Source: Panulirus ornatus (taxonomy: Eukaryota > Arthropoda > Malacostraca > Decapoda > Palinuridae). From it: DNA of 64,000 bases. The position numbers and the translations under genes are program-made. The stretch is taken from assembly GCF_036320965.1 (NCBI RefSeq), contig NC_092225.1, positions 72,391,108 through 72,455,107 on the forward strand, given 5' to 3'. Positions 1-11,320 of the stretch are shown here, in pieces. The notes beneath the pieces were generated by a model. That model saw only the letters and a list, made by a program, of their open reading frames with translations, ran no database searches and was not told where the DNA came from. Position 1 is the stretch's first letter. Every line of letters begins with the position of its first letter.

Positions 1-42
1 ACGATCCTACCACACGCCAACAATACACTCCACATCAATTCA

Positions 43-1972
43 TGTTCCAGTGTCATCATCTGCAGTTCCAGTGTCATAATCTGCAGTCCCAGTGTCCTAT
101 CTTAATATTCCAGTGTCATAATCTGCAGTTCCAGTGTCCTATCTTAATATTCCAGTGTCATAATCTGCAGTTCCAGTGTCCTATCTTGATGTTCCAGTGT
201 CATAATCTGCAGTTCCAGTGTCCTATTTTAATGTTCCAGTGTCATAATCTGCAGTTCCAGTGTCCTATCTTAATGTTCCAGTGTCATAATCTGCAGTTCC
301 AGTGTCCTATCTTAATGTTCGTGTCATAATCTGCAGTTCCAGTGTCCTATCTTAATGTTCCAGTGTCATAATCTGCAGTTCCAGTGTCTTATCTTAATGT
401 TCGTGTCATAATCTGCAGTTCCAGTGTCCTATCTTAATGTTCCAGTGTCATAATCTGCAGTTCCAGTGTCCTATCTTAATGCTCCAGTGTCATAATCTGC
501 AGTTCCAATGTCCTATCTTAATGTTCCAGTGTCATAATCTGCAGTTCCAATGTCCTATCTTAATGTTCCAGTGTCATAATCTGCAGTTCCAGTGTCCTAT
601 CTTAATGCTCCAGTGTCATAATCTGCAGTTCCAATGTCCTATCTTAATGTTCCAGTGTCATAATCTGCAGTTCCAGTGTCCTATCTTAATGTTCCAGTGT
701 CATAATCTGCAGTTCCAATGTCCTATCTTAATGTTCCAGTGTCATAATCTGCAGTTCCAGTGTCCTATGTTAATGTTCCAGTGTCATAATCTGGTTCCAG
801 TGTCATAATCTACAAATCCAGTGTCCTATATTAATGCTCCAGTGTCATAATCTGCAGTTCCAATGTCCTATCTTAATGTTCGTGTCATAATCTGCAGTTC
901 CAATGTCCTATCTTAATGTTCCAGTGTCATAATCTGCAGTTCCAGTGTCCTATATTAATGCTCCAGTGTCATAATCTGCAGTTCCAATGTCCTATCTTAA
1001 TGTTCCGGTGTCATAATCTGCAGTTCCAATGTCCTATCTTGATGTTCCAGTGTCATAATCTGCAGTTCCAGTGTCCTATTTTAATGTTCCAGTGTCATAA
1101 TCTGCAGTTCCAGTGTCCTATCTTAATGTTCCAGTGTCATAATCTGCAGTTCCAGTGTCCTATCTTAATGTTCGTGTCATAATCTGCAGTTCCAGTGTCC
1201 TATCTTAATGTTCCAGTGTCATAATCTGCAGTTCCAGTGTCTTATCTTAATGTTCGTGTCATAATCTGCAGTTCCAGTGTCCTATCTTAATGTTCCAGTG
1301 TCATAATCTGCAGTTCCAGTGTCCTATCTTAATGCTCCAGTGTCATAATCTGCAGTTCCAATGTCCTATCTTAATGTTCCAGTGTCATAATCTGCAGTTC
1401 CAGTGTCCTATCTTAATGCTCCAGTGTCATAATCTGCAGTTCCAATGTCCTATCTTAATGTTCCAGTGTCATAATCTGCAGTTCCAGTGTCCTATCTTAA
1501 TGTTCCAGTCATAATCTGCAGTTCCAATGTCCTATCTTAATGTTCCAGTGTCATAATCTGCAGTTCCAGTGTCCTATCTTAATGTTCCAGTGTCATAATC
1601 TGCAGTTCCAATGTCCTATCTTAATGTTCCAGTGTCATAATCTGCAGTTCCAGTGTCCTATCTTAATGTTCCAGTGTCATAATCTGCAGTTCCAGTCTTA
1701 TCTTAATGTTCCAGTATCATAATCTGCAGTTCCAGTGTCCTATCTTAACGCTCCAGTGTCATAATCTGCAGTTCCAGTGTCTTATCTTAATGTTCCAGTG
1801 TCATAATCTGCAGGTACAGTGTCCTATCTTAATGTTCCAGTGTCATAATCTGCAGTTCCAATGTCCTATCTTAATGTTCCAGTGTCATCATCTGCAGTTC
1901 CAGTGTCCTGTCTTAATGATCCAGTGTCATAATCTGCAGTTCCCATGTCATATTCTGCAGTTCGTATCATAA
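43..1972. repeat. 42-bp minisatellite made of two related 21-bp halves
   Basis: About 46 tandem copies of a 42-bp unit. Each unit has two halves that both begin TTCCAGTGTC; one continues with ATAATCTGCAG and the other with CTATCTTAATG. Frames stay open for up to about 120 codons only because 42 is a multiple of three. They are broken by small indels (a 2-bp loss at 320, 402, 881, 1173 and 1255, for example), so I do not read it as coding. Confidence 0.95.
181..1333. repeat. 853-bp higher-order duplication inside the 42-bp array
   Basis: Private variants recur at exactly 853 bp: a CTATCTTGATG half-unit at 181 and 1034, each followed by a CTATTTTAATG half-unit, and the shortened TTCGTGTC junctions at 321/1174 and 403/1256. 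A block of roughly 850 bp was therefore duplicated as a whole, followed by loss of about one unit in the second copy near 1340. Confidence 0.75.
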
Positions 1973-2029
1973 TATACTTTGAGTACATGTTCGTACAAAC
2001 GTACAGTTTGTTCATACATCTCTCATACA

Positions 2030-2239
2030 CGTTCGCTATTACTCGCGTAGGCGAGGTAGCGTCCAGATGACGGAGACGGAGAGGAAAAAGAAAAAAAAGA
2101 AAAATATCCTCGTAAGGCTACGTCATCCATTCCTTCTTATGGAAAGTAATACAGGAGGGGAGGATTTCCACTCCCTTCACCCCCCATCAACCCACGACCC
2201 GTCGTCTTCTTAGTCGCCTCCTACGACTACATGGGTAGT

Positions 2240-2240
<1 letters not shown>
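2030..2240 (-). mobile_element. Diverged SINE-like element (tail-sharing family)
   Basis: A decayed copy of the short element seen better at 16543, 26058 and 60055. On the minus strand it ends with the shared tail (CGCTACCTCGCCTACGCGAG). It keeps the GGGGAGGATTTCCA block near 2157 and the TAGTCGCCTCCTACGAC block near 2212. A (TC)20 tract follows directly at its 5' end. It is the oldest-looking copy in the window. Confidence 0.65.

Positions 2241-2241
<1 letters not shown>

Positions 2242-2281
<40 letters not shown>
2242..2281. repeat. (TC)20 microsatellite
   Basis: Perfect dinucleotide run adjoining the SINE remnant. Confidence 0.95.
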
Positions 2282-2285
<4 letters not shown>

Positions 2286-2645
2286 GTACAAACACTTCAC
2301 ATCACAGAAAACGTCGCCTGGAGCATCACTAGTGTATCTGTTTACCAATCATTATCATCATCATCATCATCATCAGAAGGGAGATCACCTCCACGTACTG
2401 CCATCACCATCTATTTCAAGACTGTGGAATACGAAATCATCAAAAAAAAATAAATAAATAAGTGAATAATAAATAAATGATATATATTCCTGCCTTAATA
2501 TTATGACACGAGCTAAAGAAATCTGAGACTTAGAGGAACATGGTGTCTTAACTAGCGATCACTCGTTGATGTCTTCACTATCGATCACTCGCATCAATAT
2601 TCCTCAACTCACTCGTCAATTTAAGATCTTAAGATGAATAATTAT

Positions 2646-2647
<2 letters not shown>
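2282..2647. other. AT-rich unique sequence, no gene seen
   Basis: Contains a short ATC run near 2351-2373 and AAAT-rich stretches near 2440-2480. Two near repeats of TAGCGATCACTCG / TATCGATCACTCG lie at 2553-2592. No coding signal on either strand. Confidence 0.6.

Positions 2648-2684
<37 letters not shown>
2648..2684. repeat. (GT)18 microsatellite
   Basis: Perfect dinucleotide run. Confidence 0.95.
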
Positions 2685-2685
<1 letters not shown>

Positions 2686-2851
2686 CGTCAGTCCAGGCCC
2701 AAGCCTCCTGCTGCTGCGCCTGGTGACGTCACGGGCACTCAGCGGTCGCCATGGCAACGGAGGGAGGGAGGACGAAGGGGACAGGTCCTCCCAGGACGAC
2801 GGTGCGCCAGCGCTCACGGGAAGACCAGAGGACGAAACGGGGTAACGCGAG

Positions 2852-2857
<6 letters not shown>

Positions 2858-2950
<93 letters not shown>

Positions 2951-3009
2951 GTACCTGAGGGAGTCCTCCTGCTGGTGCACAGGCCGAGCAGAGAGAGAGA
3001 GAGAGAGAG
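2858..3009. repeat. (GA)46 and (GA)10 microsatellites
   Basis: A 92-bp perfect GA run (2858-2949), 40 bp of mixed sequence, then a second GA run (2990-3009). Open frames across it on both strands encode only Arg-Glu or Ser-Leu repeats and are not genes. Confidence 0.95.
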
Positions 3010-4350
3010 CTTCCTGCAGGAGCAAAGAAACCCTGGACGCACATGTGACCGTCACGTACGAGGCACCATTTTCATCCATTAAGGACACAATGGCGTCCTT
3101 CCTGCACCCTCCTGCTTGATACGTATTTCTTAAAAAGATAAAAGGAAACAAAAACTTCTTTCGGGTTACTTTACCCACTTTCTTTGCGCTACTTATGTAT
3201 TTGTAAAGTTATCTGAAGTTACTTCTAACATCATTGTAAATCCTCTCTTACTGATGTACCAATTCTTTTCTCCTGTACGTAAATTCCCGTTGACCATTTG
3301 CACCAGACGTGGGAGCCAGGGCATCTGATTCCGTGACCAGCTTCCGCAAGTCGCTGTTCCCCAGTCACCACAGTCACCTCTGTTCCACCACAGTCACCTC
3401 TGCTCCACTACAGTCACCTCTGTTCCACCACGTCGGCCTCCGTCATCCACTCTGTCTACCCAGACTTCCTGTGGTGAGCTCAGGACGGAGGTAAGGAGGG
3501 AAAGCAGACCTGCTCATGGCAATATAGACCTTCCTCGCTTCACTGGACTACAGATCCACTCGCCAGAGACATCTGGTATGTAAGATCGTCACTATACACC
3601 TCTCATCTGTCACATACAATGTTCATTTATACTTATAAATGTCGAGTTACGTTGCTGCTGATCTGTTCACGCCCTACGTAGCGGTGTATAGTGTTACCAG
3701 CTGCTGATAGAAGGTATACGGAAGATCCATTTACATAATACATAATGAACAGATCAAGGTACAGGGTTCAGTAGATATGTCTCGAGTCTTGTCTGTGCCT
3801 TGGGCTTCCATATGGATCGCCAGTCAGAGAACTTATATATACAAAATACGAAGCCTGAACCTGTTTTCTTCATTTTTCTATTTCCTTCAAACTCTTGGTT
3901 CGATCGTAGATCCGGGTTTACTGGTCTTCGACCTAAACTTGCGTAACAAAGATAAGAAAGAAAAAATATTCCAAGGAAAATTCGAGAGATATTCTCAGAC
4001 TTCGCTCTAACTTTGTGTATGGTTAGATAACTATATACATAATCGTCTACACATGAAAGATGTAATCTATCTCTGGCTACTACAGGTCATAAGCGTAAGT
4101 AGGAATCCAGCGCCACAGAAATAACTTTACGCTCTTCGTCCTAACCACAACATGAAGCAGACTGCCTTCCTTTCCTCATGCCTTACGCCGGTGTCATTGG
4201 CTATCTTCCAACCCCGCAGCCCGGCCCCATGACCAAGCTTCCATTTTGAGGACCCGGCCCAGTCAGCTGGGATATATACTTGCAGGTCTTGAGACTTCAT
4301 ATGTTGCATGACCTGGTTTATCTGGTACACCCTGATGGATGATCCATACT
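3010..4350. other. Unique sequence, no gene seen
   Basis: Mixed composition. A short local repeat (CCACCACAGTCACCTCTGYTCCA type, three copies) lies at 3365-3430. No frame resembles a known protein and no convincing splice or promoter arrangement was recognised. Confidence 0.5.
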
Positions 4351-4812
4351 TGATATCTGAAGAAGTCCTGGGGGGTCTTCCCATGGTCTGCCTTATATTG
4401 TAGAAGTTCCAGGGTCTTCCCATGGTCTGCCTTATATTGAAGAAGTTCCAGGGTCTCCCCATGGTCTTCCTTATATTGAAGAAGTTCCAGGGTCTCCCCA
4501 TGGTCTTCCTTATATTGAAGAAGTCTTAGGGTCTTCCCATGGTCTGCCTTGTATTGAAAAGAAGTTCCAGGGTCTTCCCATGGTCTTATATTGAAGAAGT
4601 CCCGGGGTCTTCCCATGGTCAGCCTTATATAGAAGAAGTTCCGGGGTCTTCCCATGGTCTTCCATATATTAAAGTTCTAGGGTCTTCCCATGTTCTTATA
4701 TTGAAGAAGTCCCGGGGTCTTCCCATGGTCTGCCTTGTATTGAAAAAGTCTTAGGGTCTTCCCATGGTCTTCCTTACATTAAAGAAGTCTTCGGGTCTTC
4801 CCATGGTGTTCC
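4351..4812. repeat. 39-bp minisatellite
   Basis: About 11-12 imperfect copies of a 39-bp unit containing GGTCTTCCCATGGTCTGCCT followed by a TATATTGAAGAAG block. On the minus strand it reads as a 13-residue repeat (MGRPWNFFNIRQT) because 39 is a multiple of three. Frameshifting indels and lack of a flanking coding context argue against a gene. Confidence 0.9.
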
Positions 4813-5828
4813 CTAGCGTCTTCTCACTGTGTACCTCACACATTCCAGAAGTTGGCTGAGCAGTTTGGTCGTAGGTCGGTCTTTGGTTGCTATATATCCT
4901 CCTCTTCATCACCCGGGGCTGTGTATTGTAGCCTCCCCCCCGCTGCTTGATCTACGACTGCTGTCAAACGGTGAGGCTCCGGTCAACCAGACTGTTTGAT
5001 GCTGCCAGTCTGAACCTGGTTTACGTAGCGCCGACCCGAATGGTCACATACACCTCACACGAAGCCAAAACAGCTGGTGTGATGGAGGCAACGTAAGGAT
5101 ATTCCTTACATGTGCTGACGACAGGAGGTTTAAACAGAGACTGTCTCCTGTCGTTTAAACTGTTCTCCTTAACTGCTCTGAAGACATCTTTGCTCTGCAA
5201 TGGATCTAATTTGCATAGTCTACCCAGCAGTCTATGTTTACAAAAAATTTATAATGGTAAACACTGACTACACATAGGTCCAGTTCTGTATATGCCAATT
5301 ATGAAGTTTTTTTGAAGTGTGTGAAGAAGACTAAATATAAATTTGCATATCCAGTTTCTTTGTACAACATGAATCAGACACATATATATACACACACAAG
5401 CAGAAATATTTTTAAACACTCAGACAGTTAGGCACCTCTACGTGCAAAAAAAAAAACAATTACCAAAATGATGTACTGTCACATATTAAAGCAAAATAGC
5501 AAATGAAACGCACCTGGTAGTGGGTAAACAATGTATCCTTGAACACTGAGTGTTGATTATCTCATATGTTTGTTTCCCTACCTTCTGCTTCATGATGATC
5601 TATGGATCCGTCTGAATGTTACCATTCGTCTCAATGTTCAGTGAACCTCATCAGCCATGTGTAGACCTGACCAGCGGCCTCAAAACCACAAGAAAATGAA
5701 AATGTGCAGAAGGAAGGATGGTTTTAAAAATACGAGAGACGCCACACTGAGCTTCTTCAATCCTACTTTCCATGTATCTACAACTACAAAGGAAGAGTCA
5801 AAAAAATGTATGGATGAGCTGAGATGTC
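4813..5828. other. Unique sequence with one strong inverted repeat
   Basis: No gene recognised. AT-rich from about 5190 to 5560. A hairpin at 5118-5154 is listed separately. The 66-codon open frame near 5657 has no recognisable similarity. Confidence 0.5.
5118..5154. other. Perfect 10-bp inverted repeat with PmeI-type palindrome in the loop
   Basis: Arms ACGACAGGAG (5118-5127) and CTCCTGTCGT (5145-5154) are exact reverse complements separated by 17 bp. The loop begins with the 8-bp palindrome GTTTAAAC, which also occurs overlapping the right edge (5153-5160). Confidence 0.85.
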
Positions 5829-5912
5829 TACATCAGGATGGGGTGTACAGGAGTTAGCCATCAGGATGGGGTGTACAGAGGTCAACCATCAGGATGGGGT
5901 GTACAGAGGTCA
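5829..5912. repeat. 28-bp tandem repeat, three copies
   Basis: Unit contains ATCAGGATGGGGTGTACAG followed by AGGTCAACC. Copies begin near 5832, 5860 and 5888. Confidence 0.9.
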
Positions 5913-6173
5913 GGAGAAACCAGCACCCTCCTAACCCTAGCCTGGTGATGCCGGCCGCCCCTGCTCACCGGTCACAATCTGCATATGGCCAGACTTGGCA
6001 GAGACAATGTATACACCAGGTCTCACTCATCAAGCTCACGTCCGAGCTAATGTTACCCCCCCAAGGATTATGACCAATGCTCATGTATTCGTCAGTGTGA
6101 CGTGGGGCTTCTGTGAGGCACATCTGGTAAGCACTGGTACATGCTATACATGCCGCTTCACTGATACATGTAA

Positions 6174-6176
<3 letters not shown>

Positions 6177-6254
<78 letters not shown>
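6177..6254. repeat. (AC)39 microsatellite
   Basis: Perfect AC run. Confidence 0.95.
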
Positions 6255-6258
<4 letters not shown>

Positions 6259-6334
6259 ACCTAACTACTTAATTGAGAAGAACGACGACGAAACTTTGTC
6301 ATCAGGCTGAGTAAGAGTTACGAAACATGAGTAA

Positions 6335-6545
6335 TGTGAGTTATGGAGTGCCACGTGTTACGTGTGAGATGGAGAGAGACTTAAGGTGTGTGGACCAAAT
6401 GCCAGCAGCCCACATGCGGACGAGGCAGAGAGAAAAGACATCTACGTAGACCCAAGGAAGTGGAACTTGACAGTTCCTGAAGTGCTGGCTCACAGCACAG
6501 CTCTCGCCAGCCCTCCTGATACCCAGCCAACACAATCGACTATAA
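6335..6545 (+). repeat. Dispersed repeat, copy 1 (matches 12695-12960)
   Basis: Shares an ordered series of blocks with 12695-12960: a TGTGAGATGGAGAGA block, AATGCCAGCNGCCCAC, ACTTGACAG, then a CTGAAGTGNTGGCTCAC block, with similar spacing. It looks like an old interspersed repeat of unknown class. No protein or tRNA features seen. Confidence 0.6.
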
Positions 6546-7295
6546 CCAAGGCTTGCTCATCCTCAAGGATCCAACCACTTCGTCACCTGGTGGCTTAGAA
6601 CATCTCACGTAGCGTGGCTTCTGGAAGACGCATCCTCTCATTAACACTAGACTGAACATGGATAAAACACTAGCTCAGCGACCACCTGTAGAGGGGGTGG
6701 CCGCTCTATCTAATCCACACGTTAACAGGATATTTCACCAGGAGGCAGCATCTCCCTAACCTAGCGGAGCAAAGAGCTCACCTCGCTCACAGTCCACAAC
6801 AGAACAAGCAGTTGCCTCCCATCACCAGCTAGCAATACGTCTAGGCCAAGCAGGGACCTGCTCCACCTCTAACATGGGGTTACAAGGACGACTTTCACAA
6901 AATCTGAATATCTTTCCCCTGCTCAGGGTAGGCTCCGGGTTTACCTTGCCGCGAGAACATCAAATTCGCCAGCCAATCCACGTTACGCTATATTGAGCAT
7001 CGACCAATCAACGCCGTGAGTATCCATCCTCCTTAACCAGTCGAGACCACGATTCCATACACCAACCAGCCAAGACCACGATCAAATACAACCCATCAAC
7101 ACCACAAATACACACTGACTTCCACGTAAAGATTGCCACCCTCGAACATCATGGCACCAGCTCATTACAGCACCAGTTTCCTTTTTCTTTCCTGATGTTT
7201 TCTTACCCTACGAGGAGCTGTGAGATCTATGGTTTCAATAGAAACCTGCAGCTCTCAGTCATCATGTCATCCAATGTATTTATCATTGGCCAGGG
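6546..7295. other. Unique sequence, no gene seen
   Basis: Contains a few near-repeats (CCAACCAGCCAAGACCACGATC and CCAGTCGAGACCACGATTCC types around 7030-7090). Nothing else recognised. Confidence 0.45.
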
Positions 7296-7470
7296 CTGGA
7301 GGGTTGGTCCAAGTGATGGCCAGGAGTCGCGTGCCAAATACTGGCCAGGTCTCAGCCCAAATATTGGTCAAGACTCAGTCCAAAAAAAATACTGGCCAGG
7401 AATGAACATCCGAATATTGGCCAAGACTCTCTGTCCAAATACTGTGGCCAGGAATCAAGTCCTCACCCAA
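7296..7470. repeat. Degenerate short tandem repeat (CCAAATACTGGCCAGG type)
   Basis: Five or more diverged copies of a unit around 30-35 bp with the recurring words ACTGGCCAGG and AAATATTGG. Related GCCAGGAC-rich words continue in scattered form to about 9000. Confidence 0.6.
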
Positions 7471-7800
7471 AACATCGAGGAGGACTCGAATCTTCATCCA
7501 GACGGCAACGAGAACCCCAGGGTGCACCAGCGAGAACCCCAGGGTGCCACCGCCACTGTGGCCAGGACCCCCAGGTTACAACCGCATTCATAACGAGAAC
7601 ATCAGCATTAGGGGCAGGAAGTGACCTGGACCGGGAATCCCCCATGGTTAACACCGTCATGCACGTCTAGGCACCGGCCAAAGTTGAGGTTTACGTCCTG
7701 AACTGTGGCCAAGATTACACTGTGGCTATACTGAAGTCCAGACTCAAACCTGGGATGAAATACTGAACACAGGCTCGACTGCAAGTGTGGGCAGAAGCTA

Positions 7801-8062
7801 CCAAATTCGATGGCAAGTGAGAGCAGAGATTATGAGATTTGACGGTAAGGATGAGCAGGGATTAAGAGATTCGACTGTAAGTGTGAACAGGGGTTAAGAG
7901 ATTCGACGGTAAGGATGAGCACGGATTAAGAGATTCGACTGTAAGTGAGAGCAGGGGTTAAGAGATTCGACGGTAAGGATGAGCAGGGATTAAGAGATTC
8001 GACTGTCAGTGTGAGCAGGGGCTAAGAGATTCAATTGTGTGCAAGGATTACGAGACTCTAAT
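7801..8062. repeat. 32-bp minisatellite with alternating units
   Basis: About eight copies of a unit containing AAGAGATTCGACTGTAAGTG then AGCAGGGGTT. Units with CTGTAAGTGTGA and CGGTAAGGATGA alternate, giving a two-unit period of roughly 62-64 bp. Confidence 0.85.
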
Positions 8063-9267
8063 ATGAGTGTGAGTGAGTAGGAGTAATGGAGACCCGTGGT
8101 TTACATGGAGACCCACCCGTGCACTCTACACGCCCTCCATTGGAAACCCGAGCCGAGTGAATGCCTCAGCGAAGGGCCATAACTCCTCGCTATGCCGGCC
8201 CACCGTCGGCTGGGTTAGGACGGCCACTCTCAGCCGGCAGCGCTACACATCTTGATTACGCCAACGTCAAGTCCAGCAAATCTCGGGGGCGCCATCACCA
8301 GGTCGCGGTCTGAGGACGGGTTGTTGAGGATCCGCAGACCTTTCAGAACGCAGCCTGAAACAGCTTGAGTGAACTGAGAAGCAACTCCAGAGGCCTGACT
8401 GACTGCACGTCGAGCGTTGGTGGGGGGTTCCAGAGCCTCCGAAACCATCGCATGATATGTGTGAGGTGAGCTACAACAATAGTCGGGTCGTAGATTCGAC
8501 TCCCGTCCAGGGGCGGGAAATCTATTTCGAGTCCTGGCCGCGGTCGACGCGTAGATCTGAGTCTCTGCCACAATGGGGACGCAGGCCCGCCGGAGGGTTG
8601 GCCAAGACCGGGACATTGATTTAAGTCTTGGACACAACCGGGACGCAGACGGGGACTCTAACCAAATCTTGGGGGGACGGTCGGCACTGGTCGACACTAA
8701 AGATTCGAGTTCTAGCCAGGACCTGGAGGGAAATCGAACCACGGCTTCTCTCTAGCGCAGCCACTTCCCCTCAGCCATGGCCAGGAGGGAGGTGGTGTGA
8801 GGACTAGATACCATTTGAGGGGGAGGGAGAGGTGGATAGACTGGATTCCTAGTCATGCTAAGGATGGATAGCTAAATCCTGGCTCCCATCCCGGCGCACA
8901 CCGGAGACCTGCTTGTAACCGGGTAGCGCAAGACATTCCTAGCCAGAGATGCGGTGCAAGATGGAATTCTAGCCACAGCCTAAGTCATGGCCACGAACAC
9001 TGCTTGAAACAATTCTTAAGAAAACGTAATGGTGATGACGACGCAAGATGGCGCCAGCTGTGCGTACATGCGTCATCCTGGCCCTTCTTACGAAACGGGG
9101 CTTCAGAACATTAATCTTCATCACCCAGGGAAAGCCAGCCACCAGATGCCTTACGGAGGGTGTGAAGTGTAGCCTGGAATTTCAGTTTAAAGAGCGAAGC
9201 CTCCAGCATCGTGGGCGACCCAACTCCAGCACACAGCTACTTCTTCTGTTGGACGATCGTATGTCCT
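8063..9267. other. Degenerate sequence with scattered CCAGGAC/TTCGA words, no gene
   Basis: Repeated words such as GATTCGA, TCTGGCCA and CCAGGACC recur irregularly, for example at 8486, 8525 and 8702. The 170-codon open frame on the minus strand (8230-8742) reads through these and resembles no known protein. I treat it as chance. Confidence 0.45.
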
Positions 9268-9590
9268 TCATAATCTAAAGTGTCCTTCGTATCTTCATAA
9301 TCTAAACTGTCTTCTACGTAACTGATCTTTGTATCTTAAACTATCCTTTATAATCAAACTGTCATTTTACGCTTTAAACTGTACTTTTATATCTTAACTT
9401 TCCTTCATACCTCAAACTGTCTTTACATGACAGACTTCCCTCTGTAACTAAACTGTACTTTAGACCTAAACTGTCGTTAATATATACCTCAGATTATCTT
9501 TTGTTGCTCAAGAGCCGTCCTTCAAACCCCAAACTCTCTTTATAAAATCTAAACCGTCCTTGACACATCCCAAACTGCCCTGTATAAATA
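9268..9590. repeat. Degenerate ~20-bp CTAAACTGTCCTT repeat
   Basis: Around 15 diverged copies of a word like AAACTGTCCTTYATATCT. Spacing varies between 18 and 25 bp. Confidence 0.65.
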
Positions 9591-9759
9591 AAACTTCTCT
9601 TAAAAAAAAAGGGGGGGGGGGAATTTCCATAAGTAGAAACCTAGACAGTGACTTGCCGGAGGACGCGCGTCTCACGCAACGGTTTCTGGAAAGAACGAGA
9701 CATGACGGAGGTGACAGCGCTCCTGCACCCACCGGTACTTCCCAGGGATTTCTAGCACT

Positions 9760-9762
<3 letters not shown>

Positions 9763-9800
<38 letters not shown>
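9763..9800. repeat. (AC)19 microsatellite
   Basis: Perfect AC run next to a SINE remnant. Confidence 0.95.
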
Positions 9801-9805
<5 letters not shown>

Positions 9806-9811
9806 TGTATA

Positions 9812-9945
9812 TACCCAAGCCTGGGCCAGGTACCCATTTCATCGACCAACACCTAAGGGTAGATGAACAGCTGGGTCGACTGCGAACAGACTGCCGTAAC
9901 CAGCAGGATTCCAACCAATGCGATCGAACACCGCATAAACACCAC
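9812..9945 (-). mobile_element. tRNA-derived SINE, 3' part (family of 14521)
   Basis: The minus strand matches the body of the SINE at 14521: GCCTGGGCCAGGTACCCATTT, TCGACCAAC, GATGAACAGCTGGGTCGACTG and GACTGCCG occur in the same order as their reverse complements there. The tRNA-like head with box A is missing. The AC tract adjoins the 3' end. Confidence 0.65.
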
Positions 9946-10639
9946 CCTGGGATGGTGTGTTTCTGTGTTTATGACTCTGTATCCCATATATTCTGCATCT
10001 GTTACAGTAAAATCCGTGTGTGATATTTTCTTTGTTCGTTATCAAGTGTGTGAGTGTCTGTCCCCATTTATCATACGGGTCTGGCTTCCAGCCCCTCTCT
10101 CATTACTCACGTCAGCAACGCGTGTAATGCACTTGGTTGTCATCTGAAGCGATCACATTGACCCTATATTCACATCCATCCATCATTTACACTTACAATT
10201 TCGACATCCATTATCTTTTATGATCAACTTTACGTGACCTATATCCAGATATTTCCGTCGGTAAATTATTTTCCCTCCCCCGTCATTTACAGCCACTAAA
10301 ACTTACAATTCTCATTTACATCCTCTCGATCACTACCAGTCATCAGCTACCCACTGCTCTCTTAACTACAGTTTGTACCTAAATCTGCAAAACCCATCAT
10401 GCTACACCCATGATATACGCCCATTATTCCCTCCCCCCTTAATTTACACCCATCTTTTACAAGCACTACGTACGCCCACACCGTTTACCAACGAGTTCCA
10501 TCATTTGATTACCACGGCTGCCGGCAGCGAACACCCAGGCCTTGCTTGCACAACACGTCGGGCCCAGCCGCACACTGTGGCCCTCAGTGGCTGAGGAGGG
10601 TGAAGAAAAAAAAAAAAGAACAGATGAAGGCAAAATATT

Positions 10640-10641
<2 letters not shown>
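9946..10641. other. Unique pyrimidine-leaning sequence, no gene seen
   Basis: The words CATCATTTACA, TTACACCCAT and related forms recur loosely at 10170-10500. No coding or RNA feature supported. Confidence 0.45.
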
Positions 10642-10712
<71 letters not shown>

Positions 10713-10763
10713 TTCTCTCAGCATTCCTGGAGATTGAGAATGGCTGTCAGGTTGGAAAACGGT

Positions 10764-10832
<69 letters not shown>
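10642..10832. repeat. Inverted pair of microsatellites, (AG)34 and (CT)33
   Basis: 10642-10709 is a perfect AG run and 10766-10832 a perfect CT run, separated by 56 bp. Because they are reverse complements, the pair could fold into a hairpin of about 67 bp in RNA or single-stranded DNA. Confidence 0.95.
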
Positions 10833-10834
<2 letters not shown>

Positions 10835-11255
10835 GCCCTGAGTCTGAAAATCTCGGGTCATCAACAAACGCTCCATAGATGACACTACAGAAGCCTATTT
10901 AAAACCTCCCCAGTTCCACCTTTCCTCCAACACTCAGGCCATACGACTGCGACGAGGATGAAAAAAAAAATGGGGGGGGGGGGGAGACTCATTCAACTAA
11001 TTCACTAAAAGGGTTTAGAAGGTCCGTACGTACGTACGTACGTACCCCGAGCGGTAACAACAATGGCCAAACCGACCATTCACACCTGTCATAGAAAACG
11101 AAGCGGTCCGGGGGTTGAGGGGGGGGGGATCACGGCAGGGGAGACTGCGACGGAATGCTGGAGTGGGCCACCAAGCTCTACCCTCACCTTTCAACTGCTC
11201 CAGAAGTTTTCTTTTTTTTCTCTTTTATATTTGGTGTGATTAATGCACCTGTGAG
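10833..11255. other. Unique sequence with G-runs and a GTAC tetranucleotide run
   Basis: Homopolymer G runs at 10973-10984 and 11119-11128, and (GTAC)n at 11026-11045. No gene recognised. Confidence 0.6.
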
Positions 11256-11320
11256 AACAGAGGGGGAGAGTGGGTGAGGGACTGGAGGAGAAGGGAAGGG
11301 AGCGGGGAGGGGAATTTTTC
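11256..11320 (+). other. G-quadruplex-capable purine tract
   Basis: GGG at 11293 and 11298, GGGG at 11304 and GGGG at 11309 lie within 20 bp with 1-3-base loops. This fits the usual G3+N1-7 rule. More G-triplets lie upstream. Confidence 0.6.

Noticed and set aside
43..1972. CRISPR-like array
   Set aside because: Units are contiguous with no unique spacers between identical repeats, and the genome is eukaryotic. The same applies to all other arrays here.
2858..2949. Arg-Glu or Ser-Leu repeat proteins from GA/CT runs (here and at other runs)
   Set aside because: Pure dinucleotide microsatellites; no gene context.
4127..4655. Minus-strand 13-residue repeat protein (MGRPWNFFNIRQT)
   Set aside because: Translation of a 39-bp minisatellite. 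Frames change along the array because of indels.
8230..8742. 170-codon minus-strand open frame
   Set aside because: Passes through degenerate CCAGGAC/TTCGA repeats; no motif and no similarity recognised.
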